Origin: an uncultured Porphyromonadaceae bacterium
Lineage (GTDB): Bacteria; Bacteroidota; Bacteroidia; Bacteroidales; Muribaculaceae
DNA: 39,759 nucleotides
Reading direction: 5' to 3'
NCBI GenBank assembly: GCA_947176585.1
Contig: CAMWRI010000006.1
Coordinates: 1 to 39,759, forward strand
In this document: in pieces, positions 23,689 to 31,532 of the stretch
Position numbering within the stretch: the first letter of the stretch is position 1
How the letters are laid out: each line of letters opens with the position of its first letter
Notes under the pieces: generated by a model
The model's database searches: none
What the model saw: the letters and a program-made list of their open reading frames with translations, nothing else
What the model was told of the DNA's origin: nothing
Program-made: the position numbers and the translations under genes

Positions 23689-23740
23689 ATGGCAAAGATA
23701 ACGCTTTTGGTAAATCCGTGCAAATATTAATGCCATATGT
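23685..23740 (-). promoter_or_regulatory. AraC-gene promoter with flanking inverted repeats
   Basis: On the minus strand TTTG (23724-23721) and TATCTTTG (23700-23693) are 20 bp apart, a near-perfect promoter. The -7 box ends 5 bp before the ATG, so the mRNA may be leaderless. The inverted pair ACATATGGC (23685-23693) and GCCATATGT (23732-23740) brackets the promoter and is a plausible autoregulatory operator. Confidence 0.7.
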
Positions 23741-23812
23741 GCAAATTCGTCGAAAGCCAGGGCGCGGCTGCTCGCGTTATAATAATACGAAACATAATAA
23801 TACAGCGACAAT

Positions 23813-24646
23813 ATGAAAAAAGACGTGATGATATTGGCCGGCGCCGGCCAGATAGGCATGGCCATAGCCCGACGCCTGGGCTACGGCATGAAAATCGTGA
23901 TAGGCGACAAAAACCTGCAAAACGCCGAATCCATAGCCGGCATCATGAACAATGCCGGATTTGACTGCACGGCTCTGGAAATGGATCTCTCAAGCCGCCT
24001 CTCGATACGCAATATCATAGCCGAAGCGCAGAAATACGGCCGCATTACAATGCTCGTGAACGCGGCCGGCGTATCGCCCTCGCAGGCTCCGGTCGAGGCT
24101 ATACTGAAGGTGGACCTCTACGGCACAGCTGTGCTGCTCGAAGAGGTGGGGAAGGTGATCGCACCCGGCGGCACGGGCGTGACCATCTCCAGCCAGTCGG
24201 GCCACCGCATGCCCGCACTCACTCCCGAGCAGGATCGCCTCCTGGCCCTTACACCCACAGAAGAGCTGCTGTCGCTCCCCATGCTGCAGCCGGAGAATAT
24301 CGAAAACACACTGCATGCATATCAGATGGCGAAGCGCTGCAACGTGAAGCGTGTGATGGCCGAGGCAGTGAAATGGGGAGAGCGCGGCGCCCGCATAAAC
24401 TCCATATCGCCCGGCATAATCGTGACTCCGCTGGCCATCGACGAGTTCAACGGGCCGCGCGGCGACTTCTATAAAAACATGTTTGCCAAGTGCCCGGCCG
24501 GACGTCCCGGCACAGCCGACGAGGTGGCCAACGTGGCCGAACTGCTGATGCGGCCACAGGGTGCATTCATCACCGGAGCCGATTTCCTCATCGACGGGGG
24601 CGCCACTGCATCTTATTTCTACGGCCCACTACGACCCGAGCAGTAA
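23813..24646 (+). CDS. Short-chain dehydrogenase/reductase (SDR)
   Basis: A 277-residue classical SDR oxidoreductase. The cofactor motif is a modified Gly-rich loop, GAGQIG (10-15), followed by VIGDKN, where the acidic residue suggests NAD(H) preference. NAAGVSPSQAP and the active-site serine in VTISSQSGH follow. The catalytic pair is Y and K in AYQMAKRCN, and the C-terminal part has RINSISPGIIVTPLA and ITGADFLIDGG. The insert between the serine and the tyrosine (about 130-165) is longer than usual. The substrate cannot be predicted. It is divergent from the AraC regulator, about 125 bp apart, and is likely its target. Confidence 0.93.
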   Translation: MKKDVMILAGAGQIGMAIARRLGYGMKIVIGDKNLQNAESIAGIMNNAGFDCTALEMDLSSRLSIRNIIAEAQKYGRITMLVNAAGVSPSQAPVEAILKVDLYGTAVLLEEVGKVIAPGGTGVTISSQSGHRMPALTPEQDRLLALTPTEELLSLPMLQPENIENTLHAYQMAKRCNVKRVMAEAVKWGERGARINSISPGIIVTPLAIDEFNGPRGDFYKNMFAKCPAGRPGTADEVANVAELLMRPQGAFITGADFLIDGGATASYFYGPLRPEQ

Positions 24647-24662
24647 GGGTGCATGAAATATC

Positions 24663-24698
24663 AAAGGCGAGGATGCTATATCGGGCATCCTCGCCTTT
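24663..24698. terminator. Bidirectional terminator between SDR and GH97
   Basis: A perfect 14-bp stem AAAGGCGAGGATGC/GCATCCTCGCCTTT with an 8-base loop lies in the 74-bp gap between two convergent genes. Its A and T ends would serve both strands. Confidence 0.85.
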
Positions 24699-24720
24699 GC
24701 TGTGCATAAATGCAGGGATT

Positions 24721-26694
24721 TCAGTCGGCGATGCGCACGATGGCGCCGCCGCCCGGGGCGAGGGCGATGTCGAGAGGGGTGCCCGGAGTGACGGACACGG
24801 TGCGCAGGCTGTAGTCGGATGGATGCTTGGCTGCGTTCACACCGTCGCACAGGATGGTGGCCGTTCCGGCGGGCAGCATGGAGGTGTCGATGCTGAGGGT
24901 GCGCGGCGAGCCGTCGGCCAGCACGCCCACGTACCATACGCTGCCGGCGCGGCGTGCTATCACCACGTATTCGCCCACACGGCCGTCGAGCACGCGCGTT
25001 TCGTCCCACACGGTGGGGATGGCGGCTACAAAGTCGGTGAAGGCGGGTTCACGGTCGTAGGCCGTGGGAGAGTCGGCCAACATCTGCAGCGCGCCGTCGT
25101 AGACCACATACATAGCGGCCTGGTGGGCGCGTGTGCCCACGCTCATGGGAGCGTCGTTGCTCGGGCGGTAGGACGCGCGCGTGGAGTTGGTCATGGCTCC
25201 GGGGGTGTAGTCGAGCGGGCCGGCCACCATGCGGATGAAGGGCACCGTGGCGTCGTAGCGCAACTGGTCGATTCCGCCTGGGCCCATGTGGCCCCACTTA
25301 TAGTTTTCGAGACCCTTCACGCCCTCGTAGTTGACGATATTGGGCCAGGTGCGCTGCATTCCCACAGGGCGGAAGCCGTGCAGGTCGAGCAGCAGGTGAT
25401 TATCTGCGGCAGCCTGCGCCATCTCCTCAACGGAAGCTATCACCTCCTGATCGTCGCGGTCGAAGAAATCAACCTTGAGGCCACGCACGCCCATATCGGC
25501 GAAGCGGCGCATATATGCCGGATAGTTGTCCTTGAGCTGCCTCCATGTGGCCCAGAGGATGATACCGATACCACGCTCGCGCGCATAGTCGATAATGGCC
25601 GGCAGATCCACGTCGGGGTTGATTTCGTCGAGACTGCCGTTGTCGCGGGCCCAGCCTTCGTCGAGAATCACATATTGCAGTCCCTTGCGGGCGGCGAAGT
25701 CGATATAATGCTTATACGTGGCGGTGTTGATGCCGGCCTCAAAGTCCACGCCTGTGATTCCCCAGTCGTTCCACCAGTCCCATGCCACTTTGCCGGGCAC
25801 TATCCAGGAGATGTCGGCGATTCGCGACGGCTCGGCCAGACGCATGGCCAGATCGAGCCCGGCCAGATCTGCATCGCGGCGGCTCACGGCCACGGCGCGC
25901 CATGGCAGAGCGAAGCGGCCCGGCACGCGGGCTATGACATTTTCGGATTCAGTGGGGATGAGATTCAGGCGGTTGAAGCCACCCACTTTCGACGCCGCAG
26001 GGAGCGGTGCGTGAACGGCCACGAGACCGTCGCCTGCCCCGCTGCGGCGCAGGAACATGCCCGGATAATCGTGGAGCTGCCCCTCCATCACGAGCGCCTT
26101 GCGGCCTCCGTCGAGCTCCACGAGCAGCGGCGAGCACGAGAGAGTGTCGGCAGGCATCGCGCCCAAAGGCATCTCGTCGTAGTAGCTCTCGAAGGAGAAC
26201 GCATAGGGATAGGCGGGGTCGCGCAGGTCGTTGACGAGCGGGAGCCAAGCGCGGCGGTCGCTGCCGAAGCGGAATTCGGCTGTTTCAGATGCAATCTCCA
26301 CGGTGCCGGGACGGTCGAGCAGCAGGCGGTAGGCCGCGGCATCGTCGTAGGCACGCAATTGCAGGGAGCATCCTCCGCGCAGGCGCAGTGTGAGCTCGTT
26401 GTAGCGGTCGGCCACGGCCTGCTTGCGGTAGAGCGGCGTAGCAAAGGATGTGTCGGTGCTGCTGTGCCCGGCGCTCAGCACTTTGGTCCCCGTGATAGCA
26501 CCCCCGGGGGAATACAGCGCAATTTCAGAGGGCTGCATCACGGTATCGCCATCTGCTATAATGCTCCAGCGTAGGCCGGATGCATCCACGCTCACCTCGG
26601 CTTTCAGGCGGCCGTCGGGCGATACCACGCCATAGTTCTTCGCTGCGCAGCCCAATGCGGCGGCAAGCGCAAATATCATAGCAATCTTTCTCAT
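24721..26694 (-). CDS. Glycoside hydrolase family 97, probably retaining alpha-galactosidase type
   Basis: A 657-residue GH97 enzyme with a Sec signal (RKIAMIFALAAALGCAA; C16 could be lipidated, but the lipobox is poor). The N-terminal beta-sandwich (about 20-270: SPDGRLKAEVSVD, VMQPSEIALYSPGG) precedes the TIM barrel (about 285-550: WDWWNDWGITGVDFEAGI, YVILDEGWA, WATWRQLKDN) and the C-terminal beta domain. The barrel carries GLKVDFFDRDDQ with D409, at the position of the Asp nucleophile of the retaining Bacteroides GH97 alpha-galactosidase, whereas SusB-type inverting members lack it. I therefore infer a retaining alpha-galactosidase. Its ATG overlaps the GH43 stop (ATGA), so it is translationally coupled and last in its unit. 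Confidence 0.93.
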   Translation of the reverse strand: MRKIAMIFALAAALGCAAKNYGVVSPDGRLKAEVSVDASGLRWSIIADGDTVMQPSEIALYSPGGAITGTKVLSAGHSSTDTSFATPLYRKQAVADRYNELTLRLRGGCSLQLRAYDDAAAYRLLLDRPGTVEIASETAEFRFGSDRRAWLPLVNDLRDPAYPYAFSFESYYDEMPLGAMPADTLSCSPLLVELDGGRKALVMEGQLHDYPGMFLRRSGAGDGLVAVHAPLPAASKVGGFNRLNLIPTESENVIARVPGRFALPWRAVAVSRRDADLAGLDLAMRLAEPSRIADISWIVPGKVAWDWWNDWGITGVDFEAGINTATYKHYIDFAARKGLQYVILDEGWARDNGSLDEINPDVDLPAIIDYARERGIGIILWATWRQLKDNYPAYMRRFADMGVRGLKVDFFDRDDQEVIASVEEMAQAAADNHLLLDLHGFRPVGMQRTWPNIVNYEGVKGLENYKWGHMGPGGIDQLRYDATVPFIRMVAGPLDYTPGAMTNSTRASYRPSNDAPMSVGTRAHQAAMYVVYDGALQMLADSPTAYDREPAFTDFVAAIPTVWDETRVLDGRVGEYVVIARRAGSVWYVGVLADGSPRTLSIDTSMLPAGTATILCDGVNAAKHPSDYSLRTVSVTPGTPLDIALAPGGGAIVRIAD

Positions 26695-28265
26695 AGAGTC
26701 TTATATGTAAAGTCGGTGAACGTGGCTTCGGCGCCCCGGCCCACGGCGAAGAGGCCTATGGTCATGCCGGTGAAGCCACCGGCGGTTTCGGTGGAGAGAT
26801 AGCGCGCGTTGGCACGGCCCGCGGGGACGAAAGTGCGGCCACCGTCGGTGCTGATGCTGAAAATGTACATATCCGGCTCGCCGTCTACGCGTAGCACCAC
26901 GCGGGCACCCGCCTTGACCGGAACGGCGTCAAACACATGCGTGACGGCCTGCAGGCGCAACGTGCACACGGCTTCCTGCCTTCCGTCGGCCGTGCTGCGC
27001 ACAGCCAGATCATAGTGGCTGCCACCGTCCATGTACACCGTGATACCGGCCTCCGAGCCGGCGGGCGCGGCTTTATCGAGGCTCATCGCGGTAGTGGCGG
27101 TGAAATCGTGCTGCGTCTGGCGCACGCCGGTCCAGGTGGGGCTGCCGCTTCCGTCGAGGGTCACTTCGGTGCCCTTGAGGGTGAGACCCTTGCCGCTGAG
27201 CGCATAATTCTCCATGCGGGGGTTGCGCAGATACACCCACTCGTGGCCAAGAGCCTTGAGCTTTGTGAAATCGGTGCGCGCGGCAGGCTTGCGCACGGGG
27301 GCGGCGGGCAGCATGGCAGGGGGAGTCATGAGCGTGTCGAGAGTGCCGTTGGCATTCACCACGGGCCACGCGCCTTCGTCCCAGCGCACAGGAGCCAGCA
27401 TGGTCTCGCGGCCAAGAGTGTGGCAGCCGTTGCCCATCGTGCGATAGCCCAGAGCCACAATCCACCAGGAGCCGTCAGGAGCATCCACGAGGTCGGCATG
27501 GCCCACTCCCTGAATGCTGCTGCCCTGCGCGGCCATGCGGAAATTGGAGAGCACGGGATTGTGGGGCGCCGGCGTGTAGGGCCCGTAGATGTCGCGGCTG
27601 CGCGCTATCGTGGCGCCGTGGCCCAGCTCGGTGCCGCCCTCGGCGATGAGAAGATAGTACCAGCCGTCTTTCTTATAGATGTGCGGAGCCTCGGGATAGC
27701 GGCCTCCGGTGCCCTGCCATATGGCGCGCGAGGGAGTGAGCTGCTTGCCCGTGGCGGGATCGATCTCGCAGAGGAATATAGTATTGTCGGGGTTGCTCGT
27801 CATATAGACACGGCCGTCCTCGAAGTAGAGCGAGGGATCTATGCCGCCCTGCTCCAGCCATACAGGCTCGCTCCAGGGACCTGCGGGGTCGGTGGCCGTG
27901 ACCAGGAAATTGCCGTTGTGGCCTGCGGCCTGCGGCCCCACATTGGTGGTGATCACGTAGAAGGTACCATTGTTGTAGCGGATGGTGGGGGCATATATTC
28001 CCAGCCACGCGCTCGCCTCGCCCAGCGGGAGCTGCGACGGACGGTCGAGCACGTTGCCTATCTGCTCCCAGTTCACGAGGTCGCGGCTGTGCCACACCGG
28101 CACACCGGGGAAGAACTGAAACGAACTGTTGACGAGGTAGAAATCCGAATCAACGCGACACACGCTCGGATCGGGATAGAATCCCGGTATCACCGGATTA
28201 CGGTAGGTCTGCGCTGTGGCGGCCGCGGCACAAAGGGCGACGGCCCATAGCACTATTTTTCTCAT
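26691..28265 (-). CDS. Glycoside hydrolase family 43 (beta-xylosidase / alpha-arabinofuranosidase type)
   Basis: A 524-residue exported GH43 enzyme with signal peptide (RKIVLWAVALCAAAATAQ). The five-bladed propeller (about 20-320) shows all three catalytic carboxylates: base D32 in GFYPDPSV, pKa-modulating D143 in GGIDPSLYFEDG and acid E192 in RYPEAPHIYKKDGWYYL. The C-terminal half (about 335-520) is a beta-sandwich module of the kind found in GH43 beta-xylosidases (QTQHDFTATTAMSL, AGITVYMDGGSHYDLAVRS, GMTIGLFAVG). The FFPGVPVWHSRDLVNWEQIG segment points to the xylosidase/arabinofuranosidase subfamilies. It lies 18 bp after the DUF1349 gene and overlaps GH97 by 4 bp. Confidence 0.94.
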   Translation of the reverse strand: MRKIVLWAVALCAAAATAQTYRNPVIPGFYPDPSVCRVDSDFYLVNSSFQFFPGVPVWHSRDLVNWEQIGNVLDRPSQLPLGEASAWLGIYAPTIRYNNGTFYVITTNVGPQAAGHNGNFLVTATDPAGPWSEPVWLEQGGIDPSLYFEDGRVYMTSNPDNTIFLCEIDPATGKQLTPSRAIWQGTGGRYPEAPHIYKKDGWYYLLIAEGGTELGHGATIARSRDIYGPYTPAPHNPVLSNFRMAAQGSSIQGVGHADLVDAPDGSWWIVALGYRTMGNGCHTLGRETMLAPVRWDEGAWPVVNANGTLDTLMTPPAMLPAAPVRKPAARTDFTKLKALGHEWVYLRNPRMENYALSGKGLTLKGTEVTLDGSGSPTWTGVRQTQHDFTATTAMSLDKAAPAGSEAGITVYMDGGSHYDLAVRSTADGRQEAVCTLRLQAVTHVFDAVPVKAGARVVLRVDGEPDMYIFSISTDGGRTFVPAGRANARYLSTETAGGFTGMTIGLFAVGRGAEATFTDFTYKTL

Positions 28266-28283
28266 GGTATTGCGTGCGAAGTT

Positions 28284-28937
28284 TTATTCAGCGTTGTTCT
28301 TGAGCCACTGCGTGCGCACTTGGTCGGGCAGGTGCGTGACCTTGAAATTGGAGAAGGTGGCCTTGAAGCCGTCGCCATCGGGGCAGGCTGCGAACATGCC
28401 GATCTTCACGGGGCAATTGGCTGCCATCCAGGCGTTGCGCATCATGGTGTACTCCTTGTCGTCGAAGGAGTAGAAAATCTCAATGGCGTCGAGGCGGCGC
28501 ACGGCCTTGATCCATATGGCGTCCACGGGACGGTCGAGGGCTATGACGCTCCAGTCGCTGGTGGTGTGGGTGACCACAGTGCTCAGATTGTACTTGCCGT
28601 CGACGAATTCGATACCGGTCTTTATGTAGTTCTCGTGGTCGATGCGTATCATCATGCCTGCCTGGTCGAAGCGCACCTTGTAGTCGCCGGTGATCTTCAC
28701 CTTGGCTTCGAATTCACCGCCGTACTCGGCATAGTAGAACGGAGCGTCGTCTACGGTGAAGCCGTAGTGCGAAATGCGCCAGTAGTCGCTCTTGGGTGTC
28801 ACGTCCATCGTGAGCTTGTCGCCGGATATGCTCCATGCGGCGGGCTCGTTGAACCAGTTCATTTTCTCGAGGGTCTGGGCTCCTGCGGCTGCGGTGCCTG
28901 CGAGTGCCAGAAGCATTGCGGTGAAGATCTTTTTCAT
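28284..28937 (-). CDS. DUF1349 family secreted protein
   Basis: A 217-residue protein with signal peptide (KKIFTAMLLALAGTAAAGAQ) and one DUF1349 domain (about 22-205), a concanavalin-like beta-sandwich related to regulation-of-enolase protein 1. Family segments are MNWFNEPAAWSISGDKLTMDV, TDYWRISHYGF-like text (SDYWRISHYGFTVDDAPFYY), VRFDQAGMMIRIDHENYIKTGIEFVDGKYNLSTVVTH and WIKAVRRLDAIEIFYSFDD. The fold resembles the C-terminal module of GH43 enzymes, and its place beside GH43 suggests a carbohydrate-related, possibly binding, role. No catalytic residues can be assigned. Start ATG overlaps the acetyltransferase stop by 4 bp. Confidence 0.88.
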   Translation of the reverse strand: MKKIFTAMLLALAGTAAAGAQTLEKMNWFNEPAAWSISGDKLTMDVTPKSDYWRISHYGFTVDDAPFYYAEYGGEFEAKVKITGDYKVRFDQAGMMIRIDHENYIKTGIEFVDGKYNLSTVVTHTTSDWSVIALDRPVDAIWIKAVRRLDAIEIFYSFDDKEYTMMRNAWMAANCPVKIGMFAACPDGDGFKATFSNFKVTHLPDQVRTQWLKNNAE

Positions 28938-29494
28938 ATCAATATGGTTTTGATTACTTTACATGGATTGCCCGCGGCCATGGTGCCGGCGGGGATGTCG
29001 CGGTTCACAACGCTGCCGGCGCCAATCACGCAGTTGTCGCCAATGGTCACTCCGGGGAGCACCGACACTCCGGCACCTATCCACACGTTATTGCCCACGG
29101 TGATGGGACGCGCGTATTCCAGGCCTTTGTTGCGCTCGGCGGGGTCGAGGGGATGGCCGGCGGTGTAGAAGCCGCAATTGGGGGCGATGAACACGTCGTG
29201 GCCGAAGGTAACGGGCGCCTCGTCGAGAATCACGAGATTGAAATTGGCATAGAAATTCTCGCCCATGCGGATGTTATAGCCGTAGTCGCAGTAGAAAGGC
29301 TGCTCGATAAGCAGCGATCCGCCCACGCTGCCAAGCATCGTGCGCAGCAGATTCTCGCGTGCGGCGATATCGCTCGGGCGCAGGGTGTTGTAGTCGCGGC
29401 ACAGTTCCTTGCAACGGCGACGCTCCTCGATGAGGGCGGGGTCGTTGTTGGCATCGTAGATCATGCCGGCGAGCATCTTTTCTTTCTCAGTCAT
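28934..29494 (-). CDS. Sugar O-acetyltransferase (maltose/galactoside type, hexapeptide)
   Basis: A 186-residue LacA/Maa-type acetyltransferase that moves acetyl from acetyl-CoA to sugars in the cytoplasm. The N-terminal Maa helix region (MTEKEKMLAGMIYDANNDPALIEERRRCKELCRDYN) precedes the left-handed beta-helix with hexapeptide repeats (VTFGHDVFIAPNCGFYTAGH, ITVGNNVWIGAGVSVLPGVTIGDNCVIGAGSVVNRDIP). The catalytic histidine is in TAGHPLD. It opens the four-gene unit acetyltransferase-DUF1349-GH43-GH97. A role in detoxifying or tagging sugars released by the hydrolases is plausible but not shown. The -7 box at 29506-29513 lies just before the ATG. Confidence 0.94.
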   Translation of the reverse strand: MTEKEKMLAGMIYDANNDPALIEERRRCKELCRDYNTLRPSDIAARENLLRTMLGSVGGSLLIEQPFYCDYGYNIRMGENFYANFNLVILDEAPVTFGHDVFIAPNCGFYTAGHPLDPAERNKGLEYARPITVGNNVWIGAGVSVLPGVTIGDNCVIGAGSVVNRDIPAGTMAAGNPCKVIKTILI

Positions 29495-29505
29495 AATTAT
29501 ATTGC

Positions 29506-29513
29506 AAAGATAA
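29506..29513 (-). promoter_or_regulatory. -7 box of the acetyltransferase-GH97 unit
   Basis: TATCTTTG on the minus strand is a perfect -7 box. It ends 11 bp before the ATG at 29494. No TTTG is at the proper distance, so an activator may be needed. Confidence 0.5.
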
Positions 29514-29548
29514 CATAAAATCAGGAACTATGCGGCATATAAGGTCTT

Positions 29549-29588
29549 ATAAGTCATATAAGTCTTATAAGTTTTATAAGTCTTATAC
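29549..29588 (+). repeat. Short AT-rich tandem repeat (CTTATAAGT)
   Basis: Five adjacent imperfect units of about 9-10 bp based on CTTATAAGT, mostly self-complementary. A related single unit (AGTCTTATAAGAT) occurs at about 13249-13263. It lies between two PUL transcription units. Confidence 0.6.
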
Positions 29589-29590
29589 TG

Positions 29591-29619
29591 AAAAGAGCCG
29601 CCCCGGATGAGGGAGCGGC
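29591..29619 (-). terminator. Terminator after GH5
   Basis: On the minus strand GCCGCTCC pairs with GGGGCGGC around CTCATCC, followed by TCTTTT. It lies 25 bp after the GH5 stop and separates it from the next unit. Confidence 0.8.
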
Positions 29620-29643
29620 CCGTGATAAGCATGATGAATGGGA

Positions 29644-31347
29644 TCAGAAGGGATATGTGCCCTCGGCGGCGCCGGCAAACACACCGTCCAGCTGATACGA
29701 GCGTGTCTTCACAAGGGAACCGTCACGACGGTTGATCTCGCCGCCGGTCTCCCAGAAGAAGGGCACGCAACCGGCGTTCTTGGCCTCGAGGGTCACCACG
29801 CGGTTCCAGTCGTAGAGGCTGGCCTGGTGCTTGGCCTTGTCGACACCACTCTGCGACGAGCGGTCCACGCACACGCAGTATTCGCCGATCATTCCGGGAT
29901 AGCCTTTGTCCACGAAGTTGGTCTTCATGAGCTGCATTTGGTCGTACACGTAGCTTTCCTCACCCCATGTGCTGTTGCGGTCGGAGCCTGCCACGTGGTT
30001 ATCGGCGCCCCAGTACCACCACACTTTGCCCCATGACGCATCTTCCTCCATCATGTTGAACTGATATGGACCGTAGTAGTGGGCCTCCACCATCAGGCGG
30101 TCGGGCACGGCATCCACGGGCATGTGGAAAAAGCCGGCTGCGCCTATCTCGATGTTAGTGTTGGGCACCGACATCACCAGAACGCGGTCGGCGTTGTTTC
30201 CGCCGGTGGCGCGCACCGCGTCCACCATGGTCTGCTCATATTTCATGATAGCCTCCACACCCTTGTTCTGCTCGGCACCCTCGGCCACGTTGGGCTCGTT
30301 GAGAGCCGAGAACAGCAGATGCTGGTCGTAGTGGTTGAGCTGTTCGGCTATCTGCTTCCAGTAGGATGCGAACTTGGCGTTCAAAGCCTCGTCGTAGCCT
30401 TCCTTGCAGGCCTCTTCAATCCAGCCGCCATCCCAGTGGGTGTTGATCATGGCAAACATGCCATTGCCGATCACCCAACCCACAACTTCGTCCACGCGTG
30501 CGAGCCATGTGGCATCAATAATGCCATCGGTGGCGTGCGTGTCCCAAGCGCAGGGGATACGCACGGCGTTGAAGCCCATCGAGGCAAGGGCGGCAACATA
30601 CTCCTGATTGACGGGCATCGACCACGCGCCTTCCTGACCGGGACATTCCATTGTATTGCCAATATTGATACCGGCATACATCATGGCGGCCAGTTCCTTG
30701 GCCGTCTTGCCGCTGATAGGCTGGGCTTCGGCTGCCTGCTGGCTCACGGTGACGCTGGCCTGGATGCCCTTGCCGAGCGAGAGCACGATCTCGCCCTCGC
30801 GGGGCTGACCGGCATTGCGTGTGTAGTTGAGCGTCAGGCTTCCTTCCTCATAGGCGCGGCCGTTGGGTTCGGCCTTGGTTATCCACGCGGGAAGGGTGAG
30901 CTCGGGCTCTGCCGTGGACAGATAATTCACCACGATGGAGCCGCCCATGGGGTTGAGCTGAGTGGAGGGTTCCACGGATTTGATCTCGATGGCGTCGCCG
31001 GGCAGCTGCGATACCTTCACCGAGGCCTTGTCGGCGCCGGCGGTGATGCTGACGGTTGCAGTGCGGGTCTCGGGGGTGGTATTGGCGTTGGCCTGCAGCT
31101 CCACAGAGTAGATACCGGCAGCGCCTGCCTTCACCTCACCGATGTGCAGCCATGCGGCGTCGGTAGTGAGGGTCGGTGTGGTCGAGGCCTTGATGTTGAG
31201 CGTCTGCGGAGTAGCGCCAGCCAGAGCCACCTCGCTCTTGACGGTGATGCCGCCGCCCCAGGCGGGATCCGGCTCGTTCTTGTCGTCGCTGCAGGCGGCC
31301 AATCCGAAGATCAGCGCTGCGGCACATAGAAGATTCCAAATTTTCAT
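29644..31347 (-). CDS. Glycoside hydrolase family 5 endoglucanase lipoprotein with BACON domains
   Basis: A 567-residue surface lipoprotein (LLCAAALIFGLAAC, C19). Two BACON-type Ig domains occupy about 33-114 and 122-204. The GH5 barrel (about 212-560) carries the acid/base E351 in FSALNEPNVAEG and the nucleophile E489 in PGMIGEYCVC, plus INTHWDGGW and VEAHYYGPYQF. The layout matches GH5_4-like endo-beta-1,4-glucanases such as the surface xyloglucanase BoGH5A, which also has a BACON domain. The substrate could be xyloglucan, mixed-linkage glucan or a related hemicellulose. It follows the glycan-binding lipoprotein genes and ends the first PUL unit. Confidence 0.93.
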   Translation of the reverse strand: MKIWNLLCAAALIFGLAACSDDKNEPDPAWGGGITVKSEVALAGATPQTLNIKASTTPTLTTDAAWLHIGEVKAGAAGIYSVELQANANTTPETRTATVSITAGADKASVKVSQLPGDAIEIKSVEPSTQLNPMGGSIVVNYLSTAEPELTLPAWITKAEPNGRAYEEGSLTLNYTRNAGQPREGEIVLSLGKGIQASVTVSQQAAEAQPISGKTAKELAAMMYAGINIGNTMECPGQEGAWSMPVNQEYVAALASMGFNAVRIPCAWDTHATDGIIDATWLARVDEVVGWVIGNGMFAMINTHWDGGWIEEACKEGYDEALNAKFASYWKQIAEQLNHYDQHLLFSALNEPNVAEGAEQNKGVEAIMKYEQTMVDAVRATGGNNADRVLVMSVPNTNIEIGAAGFFHMPVDAVPDRLMVEAHYYGPYQFNMMEEDASWGKVWWYWGADNHVAGSDRNSTWGEESYVYDQMQLMKTNFVDKGYPGMIGEYCVCVDRSSQSGVDKAKHQASLYDWNRVVTLEAKNAGCVPFFWETGGEINRRDGSLVKTRSYQLDGVFAGAAEGTYPF

Positions 31348-31450
31348 ATTCTTCAGTTTTTTGATTCAATGATTGCGGGGCGGAGGGTGGATGCTCCTGC
31401 GGGGGCGGCCGCTTTGAAAAGCGGCCCGACTGATTTGGGGAGGTACGGCC

Positions 31451-31470
31451 TGGTGCGTCCCTACATTTTT
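31451..31470 (-). repeat. Dispersed repeat AATGTAGGGACGCACCA (reverse)
   Basis: Reverse copy of the repeat at 19991-20010. It stands next to the terminator between the GH5 and the glycan-binding lipoprotein genes. Confidence 0.6.
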
Positions 31471-31475
31471 GGTTG

Positions 31476-31512
31476 AAAAAAGCCCGGCTTCGTGCGAAAA
31501 CCGGGCTTTTTT
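31476..31512. terminator. Terminator after the 711-residue glycan-binding lipoprotein
   Basis: AAAAAAGCCCGG (31476-31487) pairs with CCGGGCTTTTTT (31501-31512) around a 13-base loop. It is symmetric, so it would work on the minus strand used here. The GH5 gene downstream must depend on read-through or its own promoter. Confidence 0.85.
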
Positions 31513-31532
31513 GTTCTATTTCCGCCGGGTGA

